Translations under genes and position numbers: made by a program
Source of the DNA: Shewanella xiamenensis
Lineage (GTDB): Bacteria > Pseudomonadota > Gammaproteobacteria > Enterobacterales > Shewanellaceae
Length of the DNA: 64,000 bases
Direction of reading: 5' to 3'
Assembly: GCF_014647135.1 (NCBI RefSeq)
Contig: NZ_BMOP01000009.1
Span: 1 to 64,000, forward strand
Notes under the pieces: generated by a model
Databases searched by the model: none
What the model saw: only the letters and a program-made list of their open reading frames with translations
Told to the model about the DNA's origin: nothing
In this document: piece by piece, positions 9,262 through 19,744 of the stretch
How positions within the stretch are numbered: position 1 is the first letter of the stretch
Layout of the letters: each line of letters starts with the position of its first letter

Positions 9262-10206
9262 TTGGATAAGATCTTTGTAGATGAAGCTGTGACAGAGTTA
9301 CGCACCATAGGTGACATGTTGCGTTGGGCGGTGAGCCGCTTTAATGATGCCAATGTGTACTATGGCCACGGGACGGATAACGCGTGGGATGAGGCCATCG
9401 CATTAGTGTTTCATGCGCTGCACTTGCCCGAAGAAATCGGTCAACAAGTGATTTTAAGTAACTTAACCAGCAGTGAAAAACACAAAATCGTTGAGCTGAT
9501 CATTCGCCGCGTACGTGAGCGTTTGCCTGTGCCTTATTTAACCAATAAAGCGCGCTTTGCAGGGCTTGAATTCTATGTGGATGAGCGCGTATTGGTACCT
9601 CGTTCACCTATCGCCGAGATGATTGCCAATCGCTTTGGTCCTTGGTTATATGGCAAACCCGTTAATCGTATTTTAGATTTATGCACTGGCAGTGGCTGTA
9701 TTGCGATTGCCTGTGCCTACGAATTTGATGAAGCAGAGGTCGATGCGCTCGATATCAGCGAAGATGCCCTCGATGTGGCGCAAATCAACGTTGAAACCTT
9801 AGGGGTGATGGACAGAGTGTTCCCGATGCAATCGGATCTGTTTTCGGCCATTCCTGAAGGTCCACAATATGATTTGATTGTCTCTAATCCGCCCTATGTG
9901 GATGAAGAAGATATTGGCGATATGCCAGATGAATACCACCATGAGCCTGCGATTGGTTTAGCCTCGGGTCGTGACGGCCTTGATTTAACCAAACGCATTT
10001 TAGCGAATGCGGCTCAATACCTGACACCAACGGGCATTTTAGTGGTTGAGGTGGGTAACTCTATGGTGCATCTGATGGAGCAATTCCCTGAAGTACCTTT
10101 CACTTGGGTTAACTTTGAACACGGTGGCGACGGTGTGTTTGTGCTAACTCGTGATCAATTGATCGAACATCAATCGCTTTTTGCCATTTATCGCGACGCG
10201 GAATAA
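9262..10206 (+). CDS. prmB: Ribosomal protein L3 glutamine methyltransferase PrmB
   Basis: The 314-residue SAM-dependent N5-glutamine methyltransferase carries the SAM motif [12 protein letters not shown] and the catalytic NPPY ([10 protein letters not shown]) that binds the glutamine side chain. PrmB modifies a glutamine of ribosomal protein uL3 and helps large-subunit assembly. The start is TTG, chosen because a strong GGGAGAGCG ribosome binding site lies immediately upstream (9251-9259) and [16 protein letters not shown] fits the family N terminus. The gene lies upstream of aroC as in E. coli, separated here by 128 bases containing a stable hairpin. Confidence 0.95.
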   Translation: MDKIFVDEAVTELRTIGDMLRWAVSRFNDANVYYGHGTDNAWDEAIALVFHALHLPEEIGQQVILSNLTSSEKHKIVELIIRRVRERLPVPYLTNKARFAGLEFYVDERVLVPRSPIAEMIANRFGPWLYGKPVNRILDLCTGSGCIAIACAYEFDEAEVDALDISEDALDVAQINVETLGVMDRVFPMQSDLFSAIPEGPQYDLIVSNPPYVDEEDIGDMPDEYHHEPAIGLASGRDGLDLTKRILANAAQYLTPTGILVVEVGNSMVHLMEQFPEVPFTWVNFEHGGDGVFVLTRDQLIEHQSLFAIYRDAE

Positions 10207-10236
10207 TCACAATAAGCACATAAATTAGGTTGAGTC

Positions 10237-10271
10237 TTTTCCCGCTGCCAGTTAGGCTTGCAGCGGGAAAA
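10237..10271. repeat. 12-bp inverted repeat between prmB and aroC
   Basis: TTTTCCCGCTGC (10237-10248) pairs perfectly with GCAGCGGGAAAA (10260-10271) around an 11-base loop. No T run follows on the plus strand, so it is not a standard terminator for prmB. It could be an mRNA stability or attenuation element. Confidence 0.75.
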
Positions 10272-10334
10272 AGAATTGTCCAGCCATTGCTGGGCGCGGA
10301 GCGATAAGCAAATCATTTAAGGTGTAAAAAGCGG

Positions 10335-11429
10335 ATGTCTGGAAACAGTATTGGTCAAAATTTTGTGGTGACTACCTTTGGTGAAAGTCACGGTGTGGCG
10401 CTCGGTTGTATTATTGATGGTTGCCCACCAGGGCTCGAACTCACCGAAGCCGATATGCAGCATGATTTAGACCGCCGTCGTCCTGGCACATCCCGTTATA
10501 CCACCGCGCGTCGTGAGCCTGATGAAGTACGGATCTTATCCGGTGTGTTTGAGGGCAAAACCACGGGCACCTCCATTGGGCTTTTGATCGAAAACACCGA
10601 TCAGCGCAGCCAAGATTATTCCAATATCAAAGATTTATTCCGTCCAGGACATGCCGATTACACCTATCAGCAAAAGTATGGCCTGCGTGATTACCGTGGT
10701 GGCGGCCGTTCATCGGCACGCGAAACCGCTATGCGGGTTGCTGCAGGCGCTGTGGCGAAAAAGTATTTAAAGCAAGTGCATGGGATTAATATCCAAGGCT
10801 ATATGTCGCAACTTGGACCGATTAGTGCCGAGACCCTCGATTTTAGTCAAATCGAGCAGAACGCCTTTTTCTTCCCCGATGCGACTAAGCTCGAGGCGCT
10901 GGATGAGTATATGCGCGAGCTGAAAAAATCCGGTGATTCCATTGGTGCAAAAATTTCGGTGGTGGCGACGGGCGTGCCTGTTGGACTGGGTGAGCCTGTG
11001 TTCGATAGGCTCGATGCCGACATCGCCCATGCCTTAATGGGCATAAACGCGGTAAAAGGCGTGGAAATTGGTGATGGTTTTGGGGTTGTGACGCAAAAGG
11101 GCTCAGAAGGGCGCGATTTAATGTCGCCGCAGGGTTTTGAATCTAATCATGCGGGCGGCATCCTCGGCGGCATCTCATCGGGTCAACCGATTATTGCTCA
11201 TATCGCATTAAAACCAACCTCGAGTATCAGTGTGCCGGGTCAAAGCATGACGGCCCAAGGTGAAATGGCAGAAGTGGTGACTAAAGGTCGTCACGATCCC
11301 TGTGTCGGGATCCGCGCGGTACCGATCGCCGAAGCTATGCTGGCGATTGTGTTGATGGATCATCTGTTAAGACACAGAGCTCAAAATCAGGATGTTCGCA
11401 GTCATACACCGATTCTCGGCATGAGATAG
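10335..11429 (+). CDS. aroC: Chorismate synthase
   Basis: The 364-residue protein has all chorismate synthase signatures: [18 protein letters not shown] near the N terminus, [14 protein letters not shown], the middle [12 protein letters not shown] and the C-terminal [16 protein letters not shown]. It catalyses the last step of the shikimate pathway, converting 5-enolpyruvylshikimate 3-phosphate to chorismate using reduced FMN, in the cytoplasm. Length equals that of E. coli AroC within a few residues. An AAGGTG ribosome binding site precedes the ATG. Confidence 0.97.
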   Translation: MSGNSIGQNFVVTTFGESHGVALGCIIDGCPPGLELTEADMQHDLDRRRPGTSRYTTARREPDEVRILSGVFEGKTTGTSIGLLIENTDQRSQDYSNIKDLFRPGHADYTYQQKYGLRDYRGGGRSSARETAMRVAAGAVAKKYLKQVHGINIQGYMSQLGPISAETLDFSQIEQNAFFFPDATKLEALDEYMRELKKSGDSIGAKISVVATGVPVGLGEPVFDRLDADIAHALMGINAVKGVEIGDGFGVVTQKGSEGRDLMSPQGFESNHAGGILGGISSGQPIIAHIALKPTSSISVPGQSMTAQGEMAEVVTKGRHDPCVGIRAVPIAEAMLAIVLMDHLLRHRAQNQDVRSHTPILGMR

Positions 11430-11498
11430 GCGCGATGAATGAGACAGTCTGCATGGAATAAAGATGCATAGCGGCTGTGTAATAAATGGAATGCGTTA

Positions 11499-12668
11499 AT
11501 GTTTACAATCTCTAGCACAAGCCAGCAATTACGCTGGTTATGTGCTTGCTATTTTTTCTTCTTTTCAATTCTCGGTACTATGATCCCCTACCTTGGGGTC
11601 TTCTTCGAAAACCGAGGATTTAATCCTCAAGAAATCGGTTTTTTACTCGCGATTTTAATGGCGACCCGTATCGTGGCACCCAATGTGTGGGCTAAGGTGG
11701 CCGATCGCACTGGCATGCGCTCCGAATTGGTGAAGATGGGCGCGGGCGCCGCGATGCTGGCGTATTTGAGTTTCTTCTACCACGGTGGCTTTGTGTATAT
11801 GGCGCTGAGCCTTGCGCTTTATACCTTCTTTTGGAACGCGATTTTGGCACAACTTGAGGTGATCACCCTCGAAACCTTAGGTGAAAATGCTAGCCGCTAT
11901 GGGCAAATCCGCAGTTTTGGCAGCATTGGCTATATCTGCTTAGTGGTCGGCGCCGGTTTTGCTATCGGCCAATGGGGCACCGAGGTGTTACCTTATATTG
12001 GTTTAGCTTTGTTTACTGGGATGTTGGTCAGCGCCTTGCCGTTGCCTGCGAATCGTGCCGTGCGTCCTCAAGGGCAGGAGCGGCAGCCGCTCAAATGGAC
12101 TAAACCCATTCTGTGGTTCATGGTGTCGGCGATGTTATTACAGATGAGCGCTGGGCCTTTTTACGGCTTCTTTGTGCTTTATCTTAAGCAGGCGGGTTAC
12201 ACCGAAGCGGCTGCGGGGATTTTTGTCGCCCTCGGTGCAATGGCCGAAATCGTAATGTTTATGTTTGCGCCTCGCTTGCTTGGACGTTATGGCGTCAATA
12301 CCTTGCTTGTTGTCAGTATCGCCATGACCGCCGTGCGCTGGTTGCTGGTCGCCTTTGGCGTTGAGAGCATGTTGTTACTGGGCTTAAGCCAAGTGTTGCA
12401 TGCGTTCACCTTCGGCTTGACCCATGCGGCCTCGATTCAATTTGTGCATCGAAATTTTGATGCCAGTCATCGCAGCCAAGGGCAAGCCCTGTATGCCAGC
12501 TTAAGCTTTGGGGTTGGCGGCGCACTCGGCACTTGGATTTGCGGTTATATCTGGGGTGATGGTAGCGGCGCTGTATGGTCTTGGGTATTTGCGGCGGCCT
12601 GTGCCTTTGCGGCCATGTTAGCGGTATTTTTGATCCCTAAGGATAGGGCGCAAGCGGTTGCTGCATAA
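11499..12668 (+). CDS. MFS transporter, HcaT/PPP-like
   Basis: The 389-residue inner-membrane protein has about 12 hydrophobic segments and no signal peptide. The N-terminal pattern (YFFFFSILGTMIPYLGVFFENRGFNPQEIGFLLA) and the AKVADRTGMRSE loop between helices 2 and 3 resemble the 3-phenylpropionate (HcaT) and nucleoside-type MFS group. Substrate cannot be assigned from sequence. The gene is co-directional with aroC (69-base gap) and the NAD kinase-like gene downstream, and this may simply be read-through rather than a functional link. Confidence 0.8.
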   Translation: MFTISSTSQQLRWLCACYFFFFSILGTMIPYLGVFFENRGFNPQEIGFLLAILMATRIVAPNVWAKVADRTGMRSELVKMGAGAAMLAYLSFFYHGGFVYMALSLALYTFFWNAILAQLEVITLETLGENASRYGQIRSFGSIGYICLVVGAGFAIGQWGTEVLPYIGLALFTGMLVSALPLPANRAVRPQGQERQPLKWTKPILWFMVSAMLLQMSAGPFYGFFVLYLKQAGYTEAAAGIFVALGAMAEIVMFMFAPRLLGRYGVNTLLVVSIAMTAVRWLLVAFGVESMLLLGLSQVLHAFTFGLTHAASIQFVHRNFDASHRSQGQALYASLSFGVGGALGTWICGYIWGDGSGAVWSWVFAAACAFAAMLAVFLIPKDRAQAVAA

Positions 12669-12731
12669 GCTTATATTGATTTTGAAAGTAACTCATTGTA
12701 AAAACTAGAATAATTAACAAGAGAGGTTAAG

Positions 12732-13862
12732 GTGGTCCGGTTTCGTTTAGGCTTAGTCATCAATCCACTGGCGGGTTTAGGTGGCAGTGTGGGTCTTAAG
12801 GGCAGCGATGGCGTGGCAGAAGAAGCCCTTGCCTTAGGCGCCGAGCCCAAGGCGATAAAGCGTATGATGCAAGCCTTAGAAGTGATTGCCCCTTTTGCCA
12901 AAGATATCGAAATCATTACCGCCTCAGGTGTGATGGGGGAGGATGCCGCCAACGCCTTAGGTTTTAACACCCGTGTGGTGTATCAAACTCCGGATAAAAC
13001 CCAAGCCGTCGACACGCAAGCCGTAGTGCGTACCTTGCTGAACGAACCGTTGGATTTATTACTGTTTGCGGGGGGCGATGGCACGGCGCGTGATGTGTAT
13101 AGCGTGTTTGAACAAGCCGTTATCGACGATAAATTACCCGTGCTTGGTGTTCCTGCTGGAGTAAAAATCCATTCAGGTGTTTACGGCATCACGCCCCATG
13201 CTGCGGGTATGGTGGTCAAAATGTTGCTTGAGGGTGAGTTAGTCAGCCTGATGAGTGCCGATGTGATGGATATCGATGAAGTAGCTTTTCGCCAAGGCAC
13301 GGTGCGCGCCAAACGCTTTGGTGAGCTATTAGTGCCCGCTGAACCCCGTTATGTACAAGCAGTAAAGATGGGCGGAAAAGAGGTCGATGAGCTCGTGCTT
13401 GCCGATATTGCCGCCGATGTTATCCAGCAAATGGAAGACGAGCTGTACATTATGGGCTCGGGCAGCACGGTCGCCTTTGTAATGGAAGAGCTTGGGCTCG
13501 ATAACACCCTGTTGGGGGTTGATCTTATTCAAGATAAAGCCTTGGTGGCGAGTGATTTAACCGCCAAGCAGTTGCTCGACTTTACTCAAGATAAGCCGGC
13601 AAAACTGGTTATTACCTTGATTGGCGGGCAGGGGCATATTCTCGGTCGTGGCAACCAGCAGTTGTCGCCAGAGCTGATCCGCCGCCTCGGTAAGGACAAT
13701 ATTATTATCCTCGCCACAAAAACTAAGCTAAAAGCACTTGAAGGACGCCCCTTAATTGTGGATAGTGGCGACCCTCAATTAGATCGTGAGCTTTGTGGCT
13801 ATTACAAAGTGACGACGGGTTACCATGATTATGTGATGTATCAGGTGGCCAACCCCGACTAA
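12732..13862 (+). CDS. ATP-NAD kinase family protein
   Basis: The 376-residue protein has the diagnostic GGDGTARD motif of the NAD/diacylglycerol kinase fold near residue 116, preceded by a INPLAGLGG segment. It is longer than canonical NadK (about 290 residues) and belongs to the AcoX-like/ATP-NAD kinase branch. The substrate could be NAD or another polyol. The start is GTG with GAGAGG about 6 bases upstream. The C-terminal part (LIVDSGDPQLDRELCGYYKV) is typical of this branch. Confidence 0.82.
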   Translation: MVRFRLGLVINPLAGLGGSVGLKGSDGVAEEALALGAEPKAIKRMMQALEVIAPFAKDIEIITASGVMGEDAANALGFNTRVVYQTPDKTQAVDTQAVVRTLLNEPLDLLLFAGGDGTARDVYSVFEQAVIDDKLPVLGVPAGVKIHSGVYGITPHAAGMVVKMLLEGELVSLMSADVMDIDEVAFRQGTVRAKRFGELLVPAEPRYVQAVKMGGKEVDELVLADIAADVIQQMEDELYIMGSGSTVAFVMEELGLDNTLLGVDLIQDKALVASDLTAKQLLDFTQDKPAKLVITLIGGQGHILGRGNQQLSPELIRRLGKDNIIILATKTKLKALEGRPLIVDSGDPQLDRELCGYYKVTTGYHDYVMYQVANPD

Positions 13863-13946
13863 TCAGATTTATTCTCCTCGGAGATTGCAAGCACCGAGGG
13901 GCCAGCGGCCATTTGGGCGAAATACGTTATTGGAGAGTTTGACCCG

Positions 13947-14228
13947 ATGTTAGAGCAGTATGAAGAAGCACTAGAACAGTGGATTGAGTCTGTCGTAAGC
14001 CATGGTGATGACGACGCCTTATTTGCCTGCGGTTATCTGCAAGGCCATGTGGCGGTGGTGTTATCGCAACTCGAAGACGAAGGCGAGAGCACGTTAGAAG
14101 CCTTACTTGAAAAAATGACCGACTGTTTAGCACTGGCGCGCCAAGAATTAAATGATGCCGATTTTGCATTAGTGGAAGCGGCTTGGACACAATTACATGG
14201 CAAGATTGTTAGTCATTTAGCGGCCTAA
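13947..14228 (+). CDS. YfcL family protein
   Basis: This small acidic protein of 93 residues (MLEQYEEALEQWIESVVSHG...) lacks membrane segments and resembles E. coli YfcL, which is found in the same aroC-mnmC-fabB neighbourhood. No biochemical role is established for the family as far as I know. It sits 3 bases before the methyltransferase gene, so the two are probably co-transcribed. Confidence 0.8.
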   Translation: MLEQYEEALEQWIESVVSHGDDDALFACGYLQGHVAVVLSQLEDEGESTLEALLEKMTDCLALARQELNDADFALVEAAWTQLHGKIVSHLAA

Positions 14229-14231
14229 TTA

Positions 14232-14840
14232 ATGAGTATATCCACGACGACTTCGGTTGATGCCATGGCTGAACCTGAGGGGCAGCAAGCGGTTTATATC
14301 GGTCTAGTCAATCCGAAAACTCCGACGAACGTAGGCGGCATTATGCGCGCTTCGGGGTGTTATGGTGTCGATGCGGTGTTTTACACGGGTAAACGCTATG
14401 AATATGCCGCCCGTGGGCCGCAGCAATATAACGCCGATACGCAGAGCGCCGCCGAGCGGATTCCATTGACTGGAGTGGCCTCCTTACTCGATGCGCTCCC
14501 CTCTGACACGAAACTGGTGTGCGTGGATTTAGTCCTAGGGGCGACGCCTTTGCCGGAGTTTGTGCATCCCGAGAAAGCCTTTTATGTGTTTGGCCCTGAG
14601 GATGGCACCATTGGCCAAGAGATTATCGATAGAGCGGATGCCGTGGTGTATGTGCCGACTGTAGGCTGTATGAATCTGGCTGCGTCGGTCAATGTGCTGC
14701 TGTACGATAGATTAGCGAAAGCCCATCGTGAGCAAGTATCAGCTCAAACCGAGTTCGATGGTGATGCCTTGATCCGTCAAAGTCGCGACAACAATAATCG
14801 CACTCGAGTAAAAACGACTAAGCAGGGTACTTCGCTCTAG
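14232..14840 (+). CDS. TrmH/SpoU family RNA methyltransferase
   Basis: The 202-residue protein shows the SPOUT trefoil-knot motifs: motif 1 PTNVGGIMRASGCYGVDA, motif 2 VFGPEDGTIGQE and motif 3 PTVGCMNLAASVNVLLYDR. It should methylate a 2'-hydroxyl in rRNA or tRNA using SAM. The N-terminal RNA-binding domain of RlmB-type members is absent, so the exact target is not predictable. The start ATG lies just after the YfcL-like gene stop. Confidence 0.88.
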   Translation: MSISTTTSVDAMAEPEGQQAVYIGLVNPKTPTNVGGIMRASGCYGVDAVFYTGKRYEYAARGPQQYNADTQSAAERIPLTGVASLLDALPSDTKLVCVDLVLGATPLPEFVHPEKAFYVFGPEDGTIGQEIIDRADAVVYVPTVGCMNLAASVNVLLYDRLAKAHREQVSAQTEFDGDALIRQSRDNNNRTRVKTTKQGTSL

Positions 14841-14876
14841 GGTTAACGCTTAATAGTTAATGCTCAGTCTAAATAC

Positions 14877-14910
14877 AAAAAGAATTAAGCACTGCTTAAT
14901 CCTTTTTTGT
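14877..14910. terminator. Bidirectional terminator
   Basis: AAAAAG...ATTAAG-CACTG-CTTAAT...CCTTTTTT forms a hairpin bracketed by A and T runs. It lies between the convergent SpoU methyltransferase and mnmC genes. Confidence 0.75.
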
Positions 14911-15011
14911 TTTGGGCTGCCAATCACTGGTGCGATTAGATGCAAGCCTGATTAGCATTCAATGATAAGCCTTTGTTTTAATCAACTAGTTTTCACTCAG
15001 GCCGCACTTTA

Positions 15012-17111
15012 CTAAAGTGCTTTACCCTTTAGTAATTTGCGTAACCACATCCGATTTGGGTTGAGTTTATTTAAGGTTGGCCAATCCAGTGGAAGCGGCT
15101 CACCGGTTAATTGTGCCGCTAAGCATTCGGCCGCCAACGGCCCTGAACTTAGCCCCCGCGACCCTAAACCACCTAGGATATAAAGGCCATCGAGGATCGG
15201 AGCCTGGGTTGTTTGCCAATAATGCTTGCTTTGTTCGGCCTGCTGCTGATTGAGTTGATGCTGTTCATAGCGCGCCAATATTTCAGCCACATCGGGCGCG
15301 CAGCCCATCATAGGGAAATGATCCCGCGTTACCATGCGCACGCCAACTCGGGCGCTATTGCCGCTGATGTCGATATCGTCAACCCAGGCTTGATTGGGGT
15401 AGCTTTCTTGCATTTTCCCCAGGTTTTCCCGTTGCTCCTGCGGGCAAAAATCGAGGTGCTCTGCTGCTTTTACGTAGCTGGCGCCGAGGCAATGCAAGCC
15501 TTGATGACTCGGCGTGAGGTAACCGTTGGCGCATAACACTGTCGCCAGTTGGCTCAGCTTAAATTGGGCGGGGACGTGGCTCACTTGGCCGCGAAACGGA
15601 CTTATCTGTAACCGCTCACTGGCCGAAAATTGGGTGAGTTGCGCGCCATTGGCGAGTACGAGTTGGCTGTATGGTCCAAAACGTTGGCCTTGAGTGTGGA
15701 GATACCAAGCATTTGTATCACACTTGATTTCGGTGATGTCGGTATTGAAATGGCACTGCACATGGGCAAGTTGAGAGGCCTTATCTACCGCCGCCTTGGC
15801 GTATTCAAATGGGCATACCCAGCCTCCAAGAGGATAGAAAAATCCAGCCTTATCAATCCCTATTTGAGCTATTTCGTTGGCTTCATTCGCATCTACGGCG
15901 TAGGCGATTTCCACTGGCCAGTCTTGGCTTTGGATGATTTTATCGAGCCGTTGTTGGCTGCGCTCATCATGACCCGTTTGCAGCACACCACAAAAATCAT
16001 GGGAAATTGGTGTCACGCCAGATGTTCCGTTCGTGCCCATCGTTGATGCAAGACTCAGCGCCTCGATTCGGCGGCGACTGAATAGAAACGCCTGTTGGAA
16101 AAAACGGCTAAGTTCATCATTTTCTGGCGTGAGTAGGGGATAGATCGCCCCTTGGCGATTACCAGATGCGCCTTGGCCTAACTCATTATCCTTACAAAAC
16201 AATATGCTACTTTGGCCTCGTTCGGCGAGTGATAGCATCAGATGTGCTGACGCGAGTCCGCCGCCTATGATGGCAATTGGCTGCTCTTTAGTGGCGAGTG
16301 CCGAAGGTTTTGGGGTAAATGCCTGAACGGTATCGGCTTGTTGACGCAGCAATTTACGCTCATGGATCAGAATATTGTCGCTGATAATCTGGCTTCGCAG
16401 TGAGTCGCAGGTATTTTCATTGAGAGCGTCTTGGCTGACGTCAAGCGTGCTAAAGCCGCAACTGTGGGCAAGGTGTTGCGCTGTTTCACTAAGATTAAGC
16501 CCAATCAGTAGGGCATCATCCGCACTCAAGCGCGCCATTTGCCAGAGCTGCTTACCATTTAGCTGCGCAGGTAAATGCGGTAAAACCAGCCATTGCTGAA
16601 TGGGATGAGAAGTACTGTGGGGGAGTTGGCTAACTGCTGTGTTCAGATCGCCAAAATGCAAATCGACTGTGATTAGGCCGTCATCAAAAATTAATCTCTG
16701 GCACCCTATAATGCGCGCAGGCTTTGCCTTAAGTATGGCATTGGCAATGGGTTGTAAATGAGGCTTGGAAATTAAACTTTGCGATTGATCCCAAAGTAAT
16801 TTAAGTTCGTAATCGTTAATGGGATTGGGCTCAAACACTTTGACTAACAGACGCGTTTTGCCTTGAGGTTGAGTATGCGTTTGCCAGTGATGCAGTAAAG
16901 AGAGTAGCTCGAGTCCATCGCCTAATCCCCATTGCCCCATGACGTGCAAGCCCTGAATGAGCTGAGTTGATTGCGTCGGTAAGCGAGAGAGTTGAAGGAG
17001 AGTAAAATTGTCCAGAGACTGTGCAGTAGTCAATGCGCATGGGGGATAAAGGTTGATTAGTTGCGGGTAATCACGCTTAAATTGGTAAGATTTTTGGGGC
17101 TTAGCAGTCAA
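15012..17111 (-). CDS. mnmC: Bifunctional tRNA mnm5s2U biosynthesis protein MnmC
   Basis: The 699-residue fusion enzyme completes mnm5(s2)U34 in tRNA wobble positions. The N-terminal about 260 residues match the MnmC methyltransferase half (GLGDGLELLSLLHHW). The C-terminal part from about 275 is a DAAO-like FAD oxidoreductase with the dinucleotide motif AIIGGGLASAHL and the C-terminal LGGLGSRGLSSGPLAAE. The oxidoreductase removes the carboxymethyl group and the methyltransferase then methylates the amine. E. coli MnmC is 668 residues. The gene is divergent from fabB, as in E. coli. Confidence 0.95.
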   Translation of the reverse strand: MTAKPQKSYQFKRDYPQLINLYPPCALTTAQSLDNFTLLQLSRLPTQSTQLIQGLHVMGQWGLGDGLELLSLLHHWQTHTQPQGKTRLLVKVFEPNPINDYELKLLWDQSQSLISKPHLQPIANAILKAKPARIIGCQRLIFDDGLITVDLHFGDLNTAVSQLPHSTSHPIQQWLVLPHLPAQLNGKQLWQMARLSADDALLIGLNLSETAQHLAHSCGFSTLDVSQDALNENTCDSLRSQIISDNILIHERKLLRQQADTVQAFTPKPSALATKEQPIAIIGGGLASAHLMLSLAERGQSSILFCKDNELGQGASGNRQGAIYPLLTPENDELSRFFQQAFLFSRRRIEALSLASTMGTNGTSGVTPISHDFCGVLQTGHDERSQQRLDKIIQSQDWPVEIAYAVDANEANEIAQIGIDKAGFFYPLGGWVCPFEYAKAAVDKASQLAHVQCHFNTDITEIKCDTNAWYLHTQGQRFGPYSQLVLANGAQLTQFSASERLQISPFRGQVSHVPAQFKLSQLATVLCANGYLTPSHQGLHCLGASYVKAAEHLDFCPQEQRENLGKMQESYPNQAWVDDIDISGNSARVGVRMVTRDHFPMMGCAPDVAEILARYEQHQLNQQQAEQSKHYWQTTQAPILDGLYILGGLGSRGLSSGPLAAECLAAQLTGEPLPLDWPTLNKLNPNRMWLRKLLKGKAL

Positions 17112-17249
17112 AGAAATATACTCTCGGTCTCATATTAGGCATTATTTTACCCGCCTTTATGGAAAGCTGACCACTTAATTGAAGCAAAACAGATACTATT
17201 GGCTCAGCAAAAAGTAGGTACTGACATGTACACAATGGATAGCAATAAA

Positions 17250-18461
17250 ATGAAAAGAGTCGTGATCACCGGAATGGGTGTTGTTTCAAGTATCGGTAAT
17301 AACAAGCAAGAAGTGACTGAGTCACTTAAAGCGGGCCGTAGTGGTATTACACATTCCGCTCAGTTTGAAGAAATGCAACTACGCAGTCATGTATGGGGCA
17401 ATATCAAATTAGATCCTTCAGAGCTGATTGACCGTAAAGCGCTGCGTTTTATGGGCGATGCTGCGGCATATGCTTACATTGCAATGCAAGAAGCCATTAA
17501 GGATGCTCAGTTAACTGAAGAGCAATATTCAGATCCTCGCGTAGGGTTGATTGTGGGTACAGGCGGCGCTTCGTCTTCTAACCAAGTGCAAGCGGCTGAT
17601 ATTCTACGCGAAAAAGGCGTAAAACGCGTGGGTCCTTATATCGTGCCACGCATTATGTCGAGCACGGCCAGCGCTTGTTTAGCGACACCCTTCAAAATTA
17701 AAGGTATGAACTACTCAATCAGTTCAGCCTGTGCGACCAGTGCTCACTGTATCGGTCACGCCGTTGAACTTATCCAAATGGGTAAGCAAGATATGGTGTT
17801 TGCGGGCGGTTCGGAAGAAGTGGATTGGACACTGACCATGGGCTTTGATGCGATGGGCGCGCTATCGACTAAATACAATGCCACTCCAGAAAAAGCCTCT
17901 CGCACCTATGATGCTGACCGTGATGGTTTCGTTATCTCTGGCGGTGGCGGTATCTTAATCGTTGAAGAGTTAGAGCACGCTCTGGCTCGTGGCGCGAAGA
18001 TTTATGCTGAAGTGATTGGTTATGGTGCATCATCAGACGGTTACGATATGGTGGCTCCGTCTGGCGAAGGTGCGGTGCGTTGTATGCAAATGGCACTGGC
18101 CGATGTGGACACACCAATTGACTATATCAACACCCACGGTACATCTACTCCAGTAGGTGACGTGCGTGAATTAGAAGCACTACGTGAAGTCTTTAAAGAC
18201 AAGTGTCCACCGATTGCATCGACTAAGTCTATGACGGGTCATGCATTAGGCGCCGCAGGCGTACATGAAGCGATTTACAGCTTAATCATGATGGAAAACA
18301 GCTTTATTGCCCCAAGCATCAACATCGATAACTTAGATGAAGCTGCGAAGGACATGCCAATCGTGCGTGAATACCGCGATGCAGAGCTAAACACTGTTAT
18401 GAGCAACAGCTTTGGTTTTGGTGGCACTAACGCAACGTTAGTGATGCGCAAATATAAGTAA
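17250..18461 (+). CDS. fabB: 3-oxoacyl-ACP synthase I (FabB)
   Basis: From ATG 17250 ([18 protein letters not shown]) the protein is 403 residues, against 406 for E. coli FabB. The condensing-enzyme catalytic cysteine is in [10 protein letters not shown], with histidines in [11 protein letters not shown] and [10 protein letters not shown], and the C-terminal [10 protein letters not shown] is present. It elongates fatty acyl-ACP and is needed for unsaturated fatty acids. In-frame upstream starts exist (TTG 17199, ATG 17226); the ATG at 17226 has a slightly better purine-rich leader, but the family N terminus supports 17250. The gene is followed by a strong terminator, so it is monocistronic. 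Confidence 0.95.
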   Translation: MKRVVITGMGVVSSIGNNKQEVTESLKAGRSGITHSAQFEEMQLRSHVWGNIKLDPSELIDRKALRFMGDAAAYAYIAMQEAIKDAQLTEEQYSDPRVGLIVGTGGASSSNQVQAADILREKGVKRVGPYIVPRIMSSTASACLATPFKIKGMNYSISSACATSAHCIGHAVELIQMGKQDMVFAGGSEEVDWTLTMGFDAMGALSTKYNATPEKASRTYDADRDGFVISGGGGILIVEELEHALARGAKIYAEVIGYGASSDGYDMVAPSGEGAVRCMQMALADVDTPIDYINTHGTSTPVGDVRELEALREVFKDKCPPIASTKSMTGHALGAAGVHEAIYSLIMMENSFIAPSINIDNLDEAAKDMPIVREYRDAELNTVMSNSFGFGGTNATLVMRKYK

Positions 18462-18476
18462 ACTATTATTTTTGTT

Positions 18477-18504
18477 AAAAAAGGAAGCTTCGGCTTCCTT
18501 TTTT
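18477..18504 (+). terminator. fabB terminator
   Basis: GGAAGC-TTCG-GCTTCC is a UUCG-tetraloop hairpin preceded by an A run and followed by six T residues. Confidence 0.95.
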
Positions 18505-18611
18505 ATTAGCTAAAATTGAGCAATGCGACTCAGGGATTGGGTTTATGATCAGAGTCTTGCTAGAATCCTTGGCTACTCACTCTCTAGCCCATTTTTATCA
18601 GAAAGGTCCCC

Positions 18612-19742
18612 ATGAAGATTGTTGTCGATGAAAATATGCCCTATGTCGAACCCTTATTTGGGGCGTTAGGCGAGATAATTCCAGTCAATGGCCGCACGCT
18701 AACGCCTGAGCAGGTGCAAGATGCCGATGTGCTGCTGGTGCGCTCTGTCACCCGAGTCAATGCCGCACTGTTAGATGCCAATCCAAAACTTAAGTTTGTC
18801 GGCAGCGCAACTATAGGGACTGATCATGTGGATCTGGCCTACCTTGCTGGGCGTGGCATTCCCTTTTCGAATGCGCCCGGCTGTAATGCGACCGCAGTCG
18901 GGGAGTTTGCCTTTATTGCGATGTTAGAACTGGCGGCGCGGTTTAACTCGCCGCTCAAGGGCAAAGTCGTGGGGATTGTCGGCGCGGGCAATACTGGTAG
19001 CGCGACGGCCAAATGCCTCGAAGCCTACGGCATTAAGGTATTACTCAATGACCCCATCAAAGCGGCCGAGGGCGATCCCCGTCATTTTGTGAGCCTTGAT
19101 ACCCTATTACTTGAAGCGGATATCATCAGCCTACATGTGCCCATCACTCGCACTGGCGAGCATAAGACACTGCATTTATTCGATGAATCGCGCCTAATGA
19201 GTCTTAAACCTAATACGTGGTTGGTGAACTGTTGCCGCGGTGATGTAATTGATAATCAAGCCTTAATTAAGGTTAAGCAGCAAAGGGATGATCTTAAATT
19301 GGTGCTCGATGTATGGGAAGGGGAGCCAAATCCCATGCCGGAGTTGGTGCCTTTTGCTGAGTTTGCCACCCCACATATCGCCGGTTACAGCTTAGAAGGT
19401 AAGGCTCGTGGCACTTTTATGCTGTACCAAAAATTGTGTGAGTTGTTAGCCATTCCGGCCACTAAACGCTTATCCGAGCTATTGCCTCCATTTCATTTTA
19501 AGGCGGTTGAACTCGAACAAGTCCCCGATGAAAAAGCCCTATTACAGCTCGCAAGATTCGTCTACGACCTGCGTGATGACGATGCCGTATTCCGAAATGG
19601 CTTTGCAAGGTCGAATGGCTTCGACACTATGAGAAAAAATCACAAACATAGACGCGAATTTAGTGCATTGGCGCTGGCTTATCACGGCCAATCTGAGGTA
19701 GATTGGTTGTCCAATTTAGGTTTTTCAGGAGTCGGTCGGTAA
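18612..19742 (+). CDS. pdxB: Erythronate-4-phosphate dehydrogenase
   Basis: The 376-residue D-isomer-specific 2-hydroxyacid dehydrogenase begins [17 protein letters not shown], characteristic of PdxB. It has the NAD motif [13 protein letters not shown] near residue 120, the catalytic His in [17 protein letters not shown] and the PdxB-specific C-terminal dimerisation region. It oxidises 4-phosphoerythronate in the pyridoxal 5'-phosphate pathway. Length matches E. coli PdxB (378). It is tightly followed by asd (2-base gap), as pdxB-usg in E. coli. Confidence 0.96.
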   Translation: MKIVVDENMPYVEPLFGALGEIIPVNGRTLTPEQVQDADVLLVRSVTRVNAALLDANPKLKFVGSATIGTDHVDLAYLAGRGIPFSNAPGCNATAVGEFAFIAMLELAARFNSPLKGKVVGIVGAGNTGSATAKCLEAYGIKVLLNDPIKAAEGDPRHFVSLDTLLLEADIISLHVPITRTGEHKTLHLFDESRLMSLKPNTWLVNCCRGDVIDNQALIKVKQQRDDLKLVLDVWEGEPNPMPELVPFAEFATPHIAGYSLEGKARGTFMLYQKLCELLAIPATKRLSELLPPFHFKAVELEQVPDEKALLQLARFVYDLRDDDAVFRNGFARSNGFDTMRKNHKHRREFSALALAYHGQSEVDWLSNLGFSGVGR

Positions 19743-19744
19743 TT

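Noticed and set aside
17161..17249. Possible FadR or FabR operator before fabB
   Set aside because: Only one half-site (GACCACTT) and a short GTAC-based palindrome are visible; the match is too weak to call.
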